Source: Paractinoplanes deccanensis
Lineage (GTDB): Bacteria > Actinomycetota > Actinomycetes > Mycobacteriales > Micromonosporaceae
Length of the DNA: 64,000 bases
Assembly: GCF_016862115.1 (NCBI RefSeq)
Contig: NZ_BOMI01000005.1
Location: forward strand, 1-64,000
Direction of reading: 5' to 3'
Positions 24,136 through 33,369 of the stretch are shown here, piece by piece (position 1 is the first letter of the stretch; every line of letters starts with the position of its first letter). Position numbers and translations under genes: made by a program. The notes beneath the pieces are model-generated. The model saw nothing but the letters and a program-made list of their open reading frames with translations. It made no database searches and was not told the origin of the DNA.

Positions 24136-25095
24136 TCACACCGGTTGTGACGACCGGAACGTTCCCCGGTAGGCCTGCGGGGTCGTGCTCAGCCGCTGGG
24201 CGAAGTGGTGCCGCAGGGTGGCCGCGCTGCCGAAGCCGGCCCGGTCGGCGATCACGTCGACGCCGAGCGACGTGTCCTCGAGCAGGCGGCGGGCGAGCAG
24301 CAGCCGCTGGCCGGTGAGCCAGTCGTGCGGGGTCGCGCCGGTCTCCTCCCGGAACTTGCGGGCGAACGTCCGCGGCGCCATGTGAGCCATCTCGGCCATG
24401 GTCTCGACCGTGTGCGGCCGGTCGAGGGTCTCCAGCACCGTGGTGAGCACCGGCTGCAGCGTCTCGCACTCGACCGGCTTGAGCGGGGTCTCGATGTATT
24501 GCGCCTGGCCGCCCTCGCGGTGCGGCGGCACGACCATGCGGCGGGCGAGCATCGTGGCGATCGTGCTGCCGTGCTCCTGGCGGATCAGGTGCAGGCCGGC
24601 GTCGATGCTGGCGGCCGTGCCGGCGCTGGTGAGGACGCGCCCGTCCTGCACGTACAGCACGTCGGGGTCGACGATCGCGGCCGGATATTGCCGCGCCAGG
24701 CGGGCGGCGTGCAGCCAGTGGGTGGTGCAGCGGCGGCCGTCGAGCAGGCCGGCGGCGCCGAGGGCGAAGGCGCTGGTGCAGACGCTCATCACCCAGGCAC
24801 CCCGGTCGTGCGCGGCACGCAGCGCCGCACCCACCTCGGGCGGCGGCCCGTACCACGGGTTGTCGAAGGGCGCGACGACGACGAGGTCGGCCTCGGCGGC
24901 CCGGGAGAGGTCGTGCTTGACGGCGATGTCGAAGCCGGAGCGGCTGGGCACCGGGCGGCCGTCGACCGAGCAGACGGCGAAGTCGTACGAGGGCAGGCCC
25001 TCGGCGGAACGGTCGTAGCCGAAGAGCTCGCAGAGCACGCCGAGCTCGAACGGGGCGACGTCGGGAAGCGCGATCACGGCGACGTTTCGCAGCAT
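24136..25095 (-). CDS. GlxA-type transcriptional regulator (DJ-1/PfpI + AraC)
   Basis: A protein of 319 aa: an N-terminal DJ-1/PfpI amidase-like domain (VAVIALPDVAPFELGVLCEL; elbow VCTSAFALGAAGLLDG) and a C-terminal AraC helix-turn-helix pair (MAPRTFARKFREETGATPHDW). ATG 25095 is preceded by minus-strand TAGGCT 7 nt upstream, a leaderless arrangement that decides the start over a longer frame. It lies 30 bp upstream of zwf and could be cotranscribed with it. Confidence 0.9.
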   Translation of the reverse strand: MLRNVAVIALPDVAPFELGVLCELFGYDRSAEGLPSYDFAVCSVDGRPVPSRSGFDIAVKHDLSRAAEADLVVVAPFDNPWYGPPPEVGAALRAAHDRGAWVMSVCTSAFALGAAGLLDGRRCTTHWLHAARLARQYPAAIVDPDVLYVQDGRVLTSAGTAASIDAGLHLIRQEHGSTIATMLARRMVVPPHREGGQAQYIETPLKPVECETLQPVLTTVLETLDRPHTVETMAEMAHMAPRTFARKFREETGATPHDWLTGQRLLLARRLLEDTSLGVDVIADRAGFGSAATLRHHFAQRLSTTPQAYRGTFRSSQPV

Positions 25096-25187
25096 GTGAC
25101 GCAGCCTACGGTCACTTGGCAGGATTTTGAAGATGCGTGGCATGTCTGCCACTGTCGGCCGCCGCAGAACACGACGATGCTCAATGC

Positions 25188-25292
25188 ATGGAACTCGTAC
25201 TGGCGCTCTTCTTCCTGGTCATCCTCATCGCTTCGATCACCGGCAAGGTCGCGGACTCGCGTGAGGGAAGCGGCTGGCACAGCCACACCTGA
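25188..25292 (+). CDS. Small single-helix membrane peptide (hypothetical)
   Basis: A 34-aa ORF: one hydrophobic helix (residues 2-18, ELVLALFFLVILIASIT) then a short polar tail (GKVADSREGSGWHSHT). The codons are GC3-rich like a real gene, but there is no clear ribosome site. It lies alone between the GlxA-type regulator (divergent) and the peptidase (convergent). Confidence 0.35.
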   Translation: MELVLALFFLVILIASITGKVADSREGSGWHSHT

Positions 25293-25333
25293 GGCGGCGG
25301 CGGGGCGGCTTCGCACCGCCCCGCCGCCGGACA

Positions 25334-27016
25334 TCAGATCTTCGCCGGAATCAGGATCGAGTCCGGCAGCGGCGCCGCGATCGGCGGCCGCTTCTTACCC
25401 GGCACGGCCGCCATGGTGGTCGCCGCCGGGGCCGGCAGCGGCTCGACGAACGGCTGCGGGGCGTCGGTGCAGACCGTCCCGCGGGCCGGCGGCTTGCCGG
25501 TCAGCAGATAGCTGTCGATCGACGTGGTCGCGCAGACCCCGGAGCCGTACGCGGTGTGGCCCCAGTTGTTGCTCGACAGCAGCACGGAGTTCGGCAGCAG
25601 CCGGCTCGACGCGACCGCGCCCCGGTAGTTCGTGGCCGGGTCCCAGAAGTTGCCGACCACCAGCACGGGCGCCGCCGTCCGGCGGGTGAACGGGCCGGTG
25701 TACGCATCCTCGTCCCGGACGGTCCACGTCTTGTTCGCGCACTGGCTGTCGACCCAGCCCCAGGCTCGGCCGAAGTACGGCGCCTTGCGGTCACGCTGGT
25801 CCGCGTAGGCCGGCCAGGCGCCCGCGTCGGCCGGGTGCCGCCCGTCCGTGCAGATCACCGTGGAGGTCGCCTCGAAGCTGTTCTCGTACGGGAAGTCGTA
25901 CGACCGGGAGGCCCGCGCGTCACGCACCCGCTTGACCAGCGCCGCGCCGGAGCGGCCCTCGAGGGCGTCACCGACCTGGTCGGCGATCGCGGTGACCTGG
26001 TCGCCCGCGTCGAACTGGTAGAGCGAGCCGAGGATCGCGCCGATGAACACCGCGTACGTCACCTGGATCGTGCCACCCTCGCCGTCCGGCAGCGCGAGCG
26101 GCTCCTCCTTGAGCTCCTCGGCGATGGCGTCGAACCGCTCGACCGGGTCACCCTCGGCGAAGACGCACTTCGTCTCGCCCGCCCGGTCGCAGCGCTTCAA
26201 GATCTCGATGAGAGCCTTGTACGCGCCGTCGCTGGAGCGCAGCCGCTCGTCGAGCGGCTCCCGGGTGTTGCCGACCCAGGCCGTCGGGTCGAGCACGCCG
26301 TCGACGACGAGCGCCCGGAAGCGGTCGGGGAACATGTTGGCGTAGTACTGCCCGAGCGCGCTGCCGTAGCTGAAGCCCAGGTAGGTGAGCTTCTTGTCGC
26401 CGACCGCGCGGCGGATGACGTCCATGTCGCGGGCCACCTCGGCGGTGGAGGCGGCGCCGGTCAGCGGCTTGCCGGTGGTCGAGCACGCCTTGCCCAGCAG
26501 CTTCGAGCCCCGCACGTACGCCCTCTCCTCGGCCGCGGTGACCGGGAAGGGGACGTTCATCAGGTTGAGGACCTCGGTCTGCTCCTTGACCGACGTGAAG
26601 CAGCGGACGTTCTGGCTGGCGCCGACGCCGCGCGGGTCGACCCCGACGACGTCGAAGCGCTGGAGGATCGGGTCGGTCAGCCAGTACGGCGCGTCGAGCG
26701 CGAACTGCGTGGCGGAGCCGCCCGGCCCGCCCGGGTTGACGAACAGGCTGCCGAGCTTGGCCGACTGGTTCTTGGCCTTCACCCGCAGCACGGCGATCTC
26801 GGTGGTCGCGCCGCGCGGGTTGTCGTAGTCGAGCGGAAGCTGGACCGTCGCGCATTCGGCGTAGCCGTAGCACTTGTACCAGCCGAGCTTGGGCGTGGGC
26901 ACCGCGTCGGCGCCGGTCTTGGGTGCGCCGCCGGCGAGCGCGGGGGCCGCGCCCATGCCGGCGGCCAGCACCCCGGCGAGGGCGGCGGTGAGTAGTCGGT
27001 GCGTCTTCAGAGGCAT
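25334..27016 (-). CDS. Secreted tripeptidyl aminopeptidase-like alpha/beta hydrolase
   Basis: A protein of 560 aa. Sec signal peptide (MPLKTHRLLTAALAGVLAAG, cleavage after APALA), then an alpha/beta hydrolase of the SlpD/SlpE/Tap type: oxyanion-hole NPGGPGGS, nucleophile GFSYGSALGQYY, and C-terminal LSSNNWGHTAYGSG with the catalytic His followed by a TAP C-terminal domain with paired Cys. It likely removes N-terminal peptides from secreted proteins or nutrient peptides. The ATG at 27016 starts the signal peptide; a possible -10 (TACTAT) lies on the minus strand at 27076-27071. Confidence 0.9.
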   Translation of the reverse strand: MPLKTHRLLTAALAGVLAAGMGAAPALAGGAPKTGADAVPTPKLGWYKCYGYAECATVQLPLDYDNPRGATTEIAVLRVKAKNQSAKLGSLFVNPGGPGGSATQFALDAPYWLTDPILQRFDVVGVDPRGVGASQNVRCFTSVKEQTEVLNLMNVPFPVTAAEERAYVRGSKLLGKACSTTGKPLTGAASTAEVARDMDVIRRAVGDKKLTYLGFSYGSALGQYYANMFPDRFRALVVDGVLDPTAWVGNTREPLDERLRSSDGAYKALIEILKRCDRAGETKCVFAEGDPVERFDAIAEELKEEPLALPDGEGGTIQVTYAVFIGAILGSLYQFDAGDQVTAIADQVGDALEGRSGAALVKRVRDARASRSYDFPYENSFEATSTVICTDGRHPADAGAWPAYADQRDRKAPYFGRAWGWVDSQCANKTWTVRDEDAYTGPFTRRTAAPVLVVGNFWDPATNYRGAVASSRLLPNSVLLSSNNWGHTAYGSGVCATTSIDSYLLTGKPPARGTVCTDAPQPFVEPLPAPAATTMAAVPGKKRPPIAAPLPDSILIPAKI

Positions 27017-27128
27017 ACAGAACGACCCTTCTGACGGGAATGGCGGCGGAGCCGCCACACGACGCCCGGCATAGTAGGGGGTCGATGCCACTCAGAGTGA
27101 TCTTGCGAATTCGGGGCAAATAACAACA

Positions 27129-27157
27129 CCCGGCACTTCCAGGCGGGAAGTGCCGGG
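27129..27157 (-). terminator. Intrinsic terminator after the PQ-loop gene
   Basis: A perfect 12-bp stem (27129-27140 with 27146-27157) and 5-nt loop is followed on the minus strand by TGTTGTTATTTG. It lies about 30 bp after the stop of the PQ-loop gene and is the best textbook terminator in the window. Confidence 0.9.
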
Positions 27158-27186
27158 CGTCAATTCACCTGAAGAACGGCAATATG

Positions 27187-27903
27187 TCAGACACCGGCCA
27201 TGGCGAGGTTACGAGTAGTGATCGAGCTGCGCCAGCACACGCGGGTCACCTCGACGACGTCGGCCTCGGTCAGCACCGGGCGCTCGCGGCGCACGTGCAG
27301 CACCGTCACGACGATGCCGGCGCTGACGAGCCCGACCAGTGCGGACGACCACACCGCCGGCTGGCCGGTCAGCAGCCCGTAGGTGAACCACGACCCGCAG
27401 GCGCCCGCGGCCAGCCGCCAGCGCAGCGGCGAGAGGCCGGAGATGTCCATGTGACGGTTGCGCAGCAGCGCCAGCGGCTGCGGGATCGCCGAGACGAACG
27501 AGACGCTCGCCAGCGTCAGGCCCAGCACCGAGGCGGCCATGCCACCGGTCACGCCGGGCAGGGCCGCGGCGGCGAGGCTCAGCAGGGCGGCCGCGGCCAC
27601 CGCGCCGGCGCTGCCGCCGGCGACCAGCAGCGCCCGGCCCGAGCGCAGCGACGGCTGCGTGACCATCAGCGCCACCAGGATCGCCAGGCCGGCCAGCCCG
27701 GTCGCCGTGTTCGTCATCACCTGGATGCGCTCGCCGCTGAGCAGGCCGTAGGTGATCCAGCCGAACGGCATGGCCACCCCGAGGGCGCAGGCGGTGGCGG
27801 ACAGGCCGTTGGTCCGGCGCTGCACGCAGGACTTGTAGACCTGGGGCCAGGAGAGGGAAACGGACAGCACGGCGGCGACGAGGCCGAGGGCGTGGGTAAG
27901 CAT
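27187..27903 (-). CDS. PQ-loop (SWEET/cystinosin-type) membrane protein
   Basis: A protein of 238 aa with about seven helices and two PQ-loop repeats: LSWPQVYKSCVQRRTNGLS near the N-terminus and SAIPQPLALLRNRHMDISGLS in the second half. PQ-loop proteins include SemiSWEET/SWEET sugar carriers and amino-acid exporters; the two-repeat layout is SWEET-like. The ATG at 27903 gives the first helix directly; longer upstream frame is not supported. A terminator follows. It is divergent from the hypothetical gene at 28084 across 180 bp in which I see no other feature. Confidence 0.8.
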   Translation of the reverse strand: MLTHALGLVAAVLSVSLSWPQVYKSCVQRRTNGLSATACALGVAMPFGWITYGLLSGERIQVMTNTATGLAGLAILVALMVTQPSLRSGRALLVAGGSAGAVAAAALLSLAAAALPGVTGGMAASVLGLTLASVSFVSAIPQPLALLRNRHMDISGLSPLRWRLAAGACGSWFTYGLLTGQPAVWSSALVGLVSAGIVVTVLHVRRERPVLTEADVVEVTRVCWRSSITTRNLAMAGV

Positions 27904-28083
27904 GATCCGATCTCGGGTCGGGGTCTGGGGTCCGCCGCGGTTCGTGAAGATCCGCGGCCACGGTTCCCATCGCCCGGCCCCACCGGGTCCTGACGGCATC
28001 CGAGCCGATGCCACCCAGCTGCAACCTTTCGCATTGGGCAAGGGGGGTGACATCCGGTCCGCCGCATTTGGCACAGTGGACGA

Positions 28084-29295
28084 ATGCTGACCGACGTGGA
28101 CCTGCCCGCGCCCGGCTTGCTCTGGACGCGCTGGGCGACCCTGGCCGCCGCGCTCACCGGCATCGGGTACGACGATGTCTGGTACGTCGACGACCGCGGC
28201 GCGCACCACGACGACCACGGCGGCAGCTGGGCCCGGTTCGCCCTGCTCGACGGGGCTCGCGCCGTCCTGTTCGGCTATGACCGCGATCACAGCGGCACCG
28301 CCGACGCCGACCCGCCCATCGACCTGCTCACCGGCGCGCCCGACTGGCTGCCGTGGGACGACCTGACCACCCTCGCCGAGGCCGACTCGCTCGGCTTCGT
28401 GGTCTGGCACGCGGAGGGCCGCTGGTCACGCACCCGCTACAGCGACGCCGTGAGCGACGGGCTGGTGCAGACGGTCGGCGCCGTGCTCAGCAACGAGAAC
28501 ACGCTGGCCCAGCTCGCCGAGATCGTCTCCGAGTGGGGTCGGCACGAGCTGCACTCGCCGAGCGAGCGCGACGACGTGCGCGCCGCCGGCGAGGACCTGC
28601 TCGCCGCCGCGGTGCGCGGCCAGGTCACCGGCCCGGCCTTCGAACGGCTGCTCGGCCGGCTCACCGAGCCGGCGCTCGACCTGGGGGCCGCGCTCGACTG
28701 CGCCGCCCGCGGCGGGATCACGGCGGGCACCCGGCCGCCGCGCATCGCGGCCGGCGAACGCCCGCCGATGCGCCGCGTGCGCCGGCTCAGCCAGGGCGAA
28801 CACGACCGTCTCGTGTGGACCGCCATGCAGGAGGCGGCCGAGCTCGACCGGCCCGCGCCGCCCGCGACCGGCGAGCTCGAGGCGCTGGCGGCGTGGATGC
28901 GCGACCGCTCGCCCCACGGCGACGGCCGGTGCACGGTCCTCGTCTACGCCGACGCCACCAGCCTCAGCGCGCAGCCCGGCAAGCACCCGCCGCTGGAACG
29001 CCCCGGCGAGGCGCGCTTCGCGTCCTTTCAGGAGCTGGGCGAGCTGGTGCGGCGGCTGCGCCGGGCCGAGGCCGACCCGCGCTACGGCCGGTGGTTCTTC
29101 CTGCGCGTGCAGACCACCGCCACCGACGTGCTGGTGGAGCGCCGCTACGACTCGTGGCCCTCGTGGTGGGCCGACGACGGCGTCTCCGGGCCGTGGCGCA
29201 CCAACCTCCAGGAGGAGATGACTGCCCGCGGCCTGGCGTGGCGGCCCGCCTGGGTGCGCCTGCTCGACCCGGAGATCGCCTACCGCCCCCGGTGA
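28084..29295 (+). CDS. Hypothetical protein
   Basis: A soluble, acidic protein of 403 aa, rich in Trp, Asp and Arg. I do not recognise a domain. The N-terminal half has short segments such as IGYDDVWYVDDRGAHHDDHG and the C-terminal part has FFLRVQTTATDVLVERRYDS and PSWWADDG, which look like a structured domain of the kind seen in actinobacterial immunity-like or nucleic-acid-related hypotheticals. Function unknown. Confidence 0.75.
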   Translation: MLTDVDLPAPGLLWTRWATLAAALTGIGYDDVWYVDDRGAHHDDHGGSWARFALLDGARAVLFGYDRDHSGTADADPPIDLLTGAPDWLPWDDLTTLAEADSLGFVVWHAEGRWSRTRYSDAVSDGLVQTVGAVLSNENTLAQLAEIVSEWGRHELHSPSERDDVRAAGEDLLAAAVRGQVTGPAFERLLGRLTEPALDLGAALDCAARGGITAGTRPPRIAAGERPPMRRVRRLSQGEHDRLVWTAMQEAAELDRPAPPATGELEALAAWMRDRSPHGDGRCTVLVYADATSLSAQPGKHPPLERPGEARFASFQELGELVRRLRRAEADPRYGRWFFLRVQTTATDVLVERRYDSWPSWWADDGVSGPWRTNLQEEMTARGLAWRPAWVRLLDPEIAYRPR

Positions 29296-29745
29296 TCAGC
29301 GAGCCTTGCCGGCACTGAGCAGGGCGATCGACTTCGCCAGCCGGCGTGCCCGGGTCTCGGCCGTCTTCGCCGAGGCGAGCTGGTCGACGTGCCAGCGCTG
29401 GTTGCTGAACGACAGGGTCTGCCAGAAGTCGCGCGCCGCGGGCTCGGCGTCGAGCGCCTCGCTCAGATCGCCGGGCACCTCGATCTCGCGCGGGGCGGTG
29501 TCGAGCTCCACGTCGACGTCGAAGACCTCACCGCCCTCGACGCCGGCGGCGGCGCGGCGCTCGGCGCTGACGCCGAGCCAGTAGCTGCCGCCCATCTTGG
29601 CGATGGCCGAGCGCATCGTGAAGCCGTTGAAGGTGGCGACGACCTTGGGGCGGCCACCGCCGCCGAGCCCGGCGACGACGTCGTCGGGCACCTCGAAGCC
29701 GGTGGTGGTGCCACCCGTGCGCTGCAACTCGGCGCGAAACCTCAT
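29296..29745 (-). CDS. DUF1905/YdeI (OmpD-associated)-like protein
   Basis: A protein of 149 aa. N-terminal DUF1905 beta-barrel (MRFRAELQRTGGTTTGFEVP; VVATFNGFTMRSAI) followed by a YdeI/OmdA-type helical domain with FSNQRWHVDQLASAKTAETR. Such proteins are conserved but poorly understood. ATG 29745 was chosen as the start of the first strand, with GAGTGAGACGG upstream. It lies 5 bp after the penicillin-acylase gene and is probably cotranscribed with it. Confidence 0.8.
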   Translation of the reverse strand: MRFRAELQRTGGTTTGFEVPDDVVAGLGGGGRPKVVATFNGFTMRSAIAKMGGSYWLGVSAERRAAAGVEGGEVFDVDVELDTAPREIEVPGDLSEALDAEPAARDFWQTLSFSNQRWHVDQLASAKTAETRARRLAKSIALLSAGKAR

Positions 29746-29750
29746 CCGTC

Positions 29751-31532
29751 TCACTCCTCGGTCAGCTCGGACCAGTCCGAGACCAGCGGGACCAGGCGCC
29801 CCGCCGCCCACAGCGGCAGCTGGTCCAGGAAATGGGGACTGCCGGGATCGCCGTGCGCCCCGAACGGGACGATCCAGCGGCTCCGCGCGCGGTCCCGGAC
29901 GTCCCAAACATAGCGGGCCACGGGGCCCTTACGGCAGAGATCGCTGACGCCGGGAACGCTGGTGGTGCACAGGACGTCGTCGCGCTCGCCGGACAGCTCC
30001 GTGCGCGGGATCTCGGCGGTCATTCCCGGCAGCCGTACGGGGTCGAGCAGGTGCCGCTCGCCCCACCGGCCCGAGGTGATCGTCGCCGGGTCGACCAGAT
30101 CAGCGGCGGTGAGCCCCAGCCCGGCGAGCAGGCTGTCCTGCATGAGCCCGACCTTGCCGCGCGGGTCGACCCCGAAGATCTCGTCGAAGCCGGTGGGCTC
30201 CGCGAGGGCCGCCACCCGCGGGTGCTCGTAGAGCCGGCGGGCCACCTCGGCCCGGATCGCGGCGCGGCGGCCGGCCTCGACGCTGTCCGCCGGCATGGTC
30301 GTGTCCATGTGGATGCGCTCGGGCGGCGCGCCCGCGTCGAGCAGCTCCCGGATGCGGCGGGCGCGGGCCTTGGAGGAGAACGAGACGCCGTACGCCTCGG
30401 TGTCCGGCCGGCGGTCGTTCGCGTTGACGGCGCTGCCGGACACCTGTTCGCGGGTCATCGGCACGTAGCCGGGCTTCCACGCGTACGCGGACTCCCACGC
30501 CGGCACCGGCAGCACCTTGTTGCGGTCGTCGCGCAGCGGCACCCGGCCCACGGTCAGCTGGAGGACCCGCCCGCTGGTGTCGGCGGTGAGGATGCTGTTG
30601 ACCGGCTCCACCCAGCCGGTCAGCGCGTCCGCCACGTCGTCCACGGTGCGCGCGCGCAGCAGCGGCAGCAGCGCGGCGAACCCGAGCTCCAGGTCGACGC
30701 GTGACGGCGTACGGAGCGACAGGCTTTGATCGATGATCGGGCCCCGCGCCGTCTCGACGATCTCGACGACCTCGTCCGGGCCGTCCTTGACGGGGATCGT
30801 CTCGACGTGGCGCATGACCGGCTCCCAGCCCTCCGGCCCGCGCGCCTGATCGCCGTGCAACTCCTCGAGGTAGAGATCCTGGTAGTCGGCCTGCGCGTTG
30901 GTGACGGCCCAGGCCACCGTCTCGGTCTGGCCGAAATGCTGCACGCCCGGAACGCCCGGGAACGCCAGCCCCGCCACGTCGAACTCCGGGCACGCCAGCC
31001 GCACCTGCTGGTAGACCCCCGGCAGCTCGATCTGCCGATGCGGATCGCCGGCGATCTCGCCCGGCACCGCCCACGCGTTGCTGCCCGTCTCGCCCGGCCC
31101 CTCCGGATCGAACCAGGCGAGCTTGTCCTCACCCAGCGTCCGCGCGACGTGCGCGTTGAAGAGCTTCCACGGGAAGCTGGCGAAAAGGATGTGCCGGGCC
31201 AGGAAGACCCCCAACGGCGTCCAGGCGTGCCAGGTCAAACCCGCACTGCGGACCCCTTCCCCGTACGCGGTGAGCCAGGCTTGCGTCCGTTCGTCCACAT
31301 TGTCGTACGCCTTGCGCGCCGTGTCATCGACCCGCGCCCGCCGCGCGAACCGGTCCCACGCCAGCCCCTCGGCCCCCACCAGCTCGGCGAGGAGCCCCTC
31401 CGAGCGCCGGCGCTCCACCTCGAGCTGCCGCCCCCGATCGGCGGCGGTCACCCGCCCCTGGAGAAACGCCAGCTCGTCCACCGAATCGGCCCGCAGGTGC
31501 GGGATCCCGTACGCGTCGCGCAAGACCTTCAT
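29751..31532 (-). CDS. Penicillin acylase family Ntn hydrolase (cytoplasmic form)
   Basis: A protein of 593 aa. N-terminal RDAYGIPHLRADS is the usual start of the alpha chain, and GSNAWAVPGE gives the autocleavage site with Ser151 becoming the new N-terminal nucleophile. No signal peptide is present, and the chain is shorter than the 700-850 aa of secreted acylases. It may cleave acyl-homoserine lactones, beta-lactams or other N-acyl amides inside the cell; the substrate is not known. Followed by the DUF1905 gene after 5 bp. Confidence 0.85.
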   Translation of the reverse strand: MKVLRDAYGIPHLRADSVDELAFLQGRVTAADRGRQLEVERRRSEGLLAELVGAEGLAWDRFARRARVDDTARKAYDNVDERTQAWLTAYGEGVRSAGLTWHAWTPLGVFLARHILFASFPWKLFNAHVARTLGEDKLAWFDPEGPGETGSNAWAVPGEIAGDPHRQIELPGVYQQVRLACPEFDVAGLAFPGVPGVQHFGQTETVAWAVTNAQADYQDLYLEELHGDQARGPEGWEPVMRHVETIPVKDGPDEVVEIVETARGPIIDQSLSLRTPSRVDLELGFAALLPLLRARTVDDVADALTGWVEPVNSILTADTSGRVLQLTVGRVPLRDDRNKVLPVPAWESAYAWKPGYVPMTREQVSGSAVNANDRRPDTEAYGVSFSSKARARRIRELLDAGAPPERIHMDTTMPADSVEAGRRAAIRAEVARRLYEHPRVAALAEPTGFDEIFGVDPRGKVGLMQDSLLAGLGLTAADLVDPATITSGRWGERHLLDPVRLPGMTAEIPRTELSGERDDVLCTTSVPGVSDLCRKGPVARYVWDVRDRARSRWIVPFGAHGDPGSPHFLDQLPLWAAGRLVPLVSDWSELTEE

Positions 31533-31582
31533 GCCACATCCTTACCAGCCTCAATCGATCACGGCCCGGTAGCGTATGGACC

Positions 31583-31999
31583 ATGGCTTCCTTCAACGAC
31601 ACGGTGATCGAGAACTTCCGTGCGAACGACGGCGTTCTCGGCGGTCACTGGGAGGGCAAGACCACCCTCCTGCTGCACACCCCCGGCCGCAAGACCGGCA
31701 AGGTCACCATCAACCCGCTCGTGGCCGCCCCCGACGGCGACACCTACGTCATCTGCGGCAGCGCCGGCGGCGCCCCCGAGGACCCGCAGTGGGTCGCCAA
31801 CCTCGAGGCCCTCGACGGCCCGGTGACCATCGAACTGGGCGCCGAGACCCGCAAGGCCGACTTCCGCGTGGCCCGCCCCGGCCGCGACGCCGACTGGGAG
31901 CGCCTCTACGGCATCTGGCGCGCCTACTGGCCGGACGCCGCCGACTACGAGACCAAGACCGACCGCAAGTTCCCGGTCGCGGTCATCACCCCGCGCTAG
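31583..31999 (+). CDS. Deazaflavin (F420)-dependent nitroreductase family protein
   Basis: A protein of 138 aa resembling Ddn-type F420H2-dependent reductases: a split beta-barrel with LLHTPGRKTGKVTINPLVA, then YVICGSAGGAPEDPQW and a C-terminal WRAYWPDAADYETKTDRKFP. It probably reduces quinones or nitro compounds. TAGCGT (31570-31575) lies 7 nt before the ATG, giving a leaderless message. Divergent from the penicillin-acylase gene across 50 bp. Confidence 0.9.
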   Translation: MASFNDTVIENFRANDGVLGGHWEGKTTLLLHTPGRKTGKVTINPLVAAPDGDTYVICGSAGGAPEDPQWVANLEALDGPVTIELGAETRKADFRVARPGRDADWERLYGIWRAYWPDAADYETKTDRKFPVAVITPR

Positions 32000-32041
32000 T
32001 CACCACCACAGGCTGACCGCGCCCGGCGTCGCAGGGCGCGG

Positions 32042-32614
32042 TCAGCCACCCGCGGAGTCACCCGTGGCCCGCCCCACCACGTTGGTCTTGACGACCCCGT
32101 TGCCGACCTTCCCGGCGGCCGGCAGCCCGAAAGCCCGCCTCGCAGCACGATCCCCGGCCGAGATCCGCTCGCCGCCGTCGAGGAAGGTCCCGGGCGCCAA
32201 CCCGCGGCCATAAGCGGGCGAATGCCACAAGAAGTAATTGGTGGTCGCGTCGTCGGTGTCGCAATAGTCCTCGTCGACGATCTCACCCTGGTCGTCGGCG
32301 CAGTAGAACACTTCCTCGCCCGCGCCAGCCTCGCCCGCGCCAGCCTCGCCTGCGTCGGCCTCGCTCTCGTCGACCTCGCCGACCGGATCGGCCACTGTCG
32401 GCGCGTCGCTGTCTTCGTCGCTTGCGCTGCCGTCGCCACCACTCTCGTCGCCGACGTCGCCACCGTCGCTGCTGCCGCCGTCGCTGTCGCTGTAAGTCGT
32501 CGTGTCGTACGAGCCGATGTCGTCGTCCCCGTCAGTGGCAGCGTCGCAAGCGGCCACGCCACCCGCGGCCAACGCCAGGAAGGCGGCGGTCAACACCACC
32601 CTGCTGGAGCTCAT
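32042..32614 (-). CDS. Acidic low-complexity lipoprotein
   Basis: A protein of 190 aa. A type II signal peptide ends at the lipobox VAAC (about residues 19-22), followed by a very acidic Asp/Ser/Gly region (about 25-95, with EAGAGEAGAGEE repeats) and a short C-terminal domain with two Cys (FYCADDQGEIVDEDYCD) and a GLAPGTFLDGGERI segment. ATG 32614 starts the signal peptide. Probably surface-attached; function unknown. The acidic spacer may hold the C-terminal domain off the membrane. Confidence 0.8.
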   Translation of the reverse strand: MSSSRVVLTAAFLALAAGGVAACDAATDGDDDIGSYDTTTYSDSDGGSSDGGDVGDESGGDGSASDEDSDAPTVADPVGEVDESEADAGEAGAGEAGAGEEVFYCADDQGEIVDEDYCDTDDATTNYFLWHSPAYGRGLAPGTFLDGGERISAGDRAARRAFGLPAAGKVGNGVVKTNVVGRATGDSAGG

Positions 32615-33369
32615 TCGCCGATGCACCGTTTCCCCGCTCGTCGTCGCGCACAGTCGAAGGCGGCCCAGGCCCGCCACCTCAGCCGCTGATCATGCCCGAC
32701 CGCCAACCCCGCGACCGCCCCACACCACGGCGGATATGTGACAGCCGCTCACCTCGCCAGCGCAAACCACGATGGCGAGGGGAAGTTGCACCCGGGACCA
32801 CCCGCTGGCTGAACCTCCGCCTTCCGTGGCCCACTGATGCCTTCCATGGCCCACTGATGCCTTCCATGGCCCACTGACCCGCACGGCTTCCACAACCCCG
32901 AAGCCGTCCACCGCAGCTCCACGCGCGCCCACTGCCACCTTGCAGGCACGGCATTCCGAGAGGGCCGCACCGGATTCGTGTCAAGTACCCGCGACGCTGA
33001 GACAAGGGCGCTTGACACTTTGACAACGAACCGCGACACAGCTGCCGCTGCAGCGAGCTCTACGGCAACGCCGTGGCCGGTTCCGACACCCCGACCCGCC
33101 CAGAACACAGCCGCGAGGACTTCCTCCTCCGCGCCACTCTCGCCGAGATGTGACCACGGGCCGAGGGAAGGAGCCACGGCGTCGCGGGCAAGGACGGTGC
33201 CGCACCGCGAGGCCGACAGCCGCAACGGAGCGTGTCCTATGGGTTGTGTCGAGCAACGAGGCAGCTGCTTGTCGCCGCCCATGGTGAATGCTCGCCGCGG
33301 ACGCTGACGGCGGGTGATCGGGGTCGGCCGACTCGGTGCGGGGCCGGCTCGCCGAGTGAGGACGGGGTG
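32615..33369. other. 755-bp region without a supported gene
   Basis: No reading frame here has convincing codon use, ribosome site or protein features; the open frames are arginine/serine-rich shadows. The region is somewhat lower in GC and holds the 20-bp tandem repeat at 32821-32880. It separates two minus-strand genes and may be a relic of a lost gene. Confidence 0.5.
32821..32880. repeat. 20-bp tandem repeat, three copies
   Basis: Three head-to-tail units of CTTCCRTGGCCCACTGATGC (32821, 32841, 32861), the last with a changed 3' end. Each unit carries the palindrome CCATGG or its variant. No coding role is evident. Confidence 0.9.

Noticed and set aside
32821-32880. CRISPR-like array
   Set aside because: The 20-bp units are directly abutting with no spacers, and no cas genes are present.
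32749-33282. 177-codon minus-strand frame in the gene-poor gap
   Set aside because: Low-complexity Trp/Arg/Ser content, no ribosome site, and it runs across a 20-bp tandem repeat; not credible as a gene.
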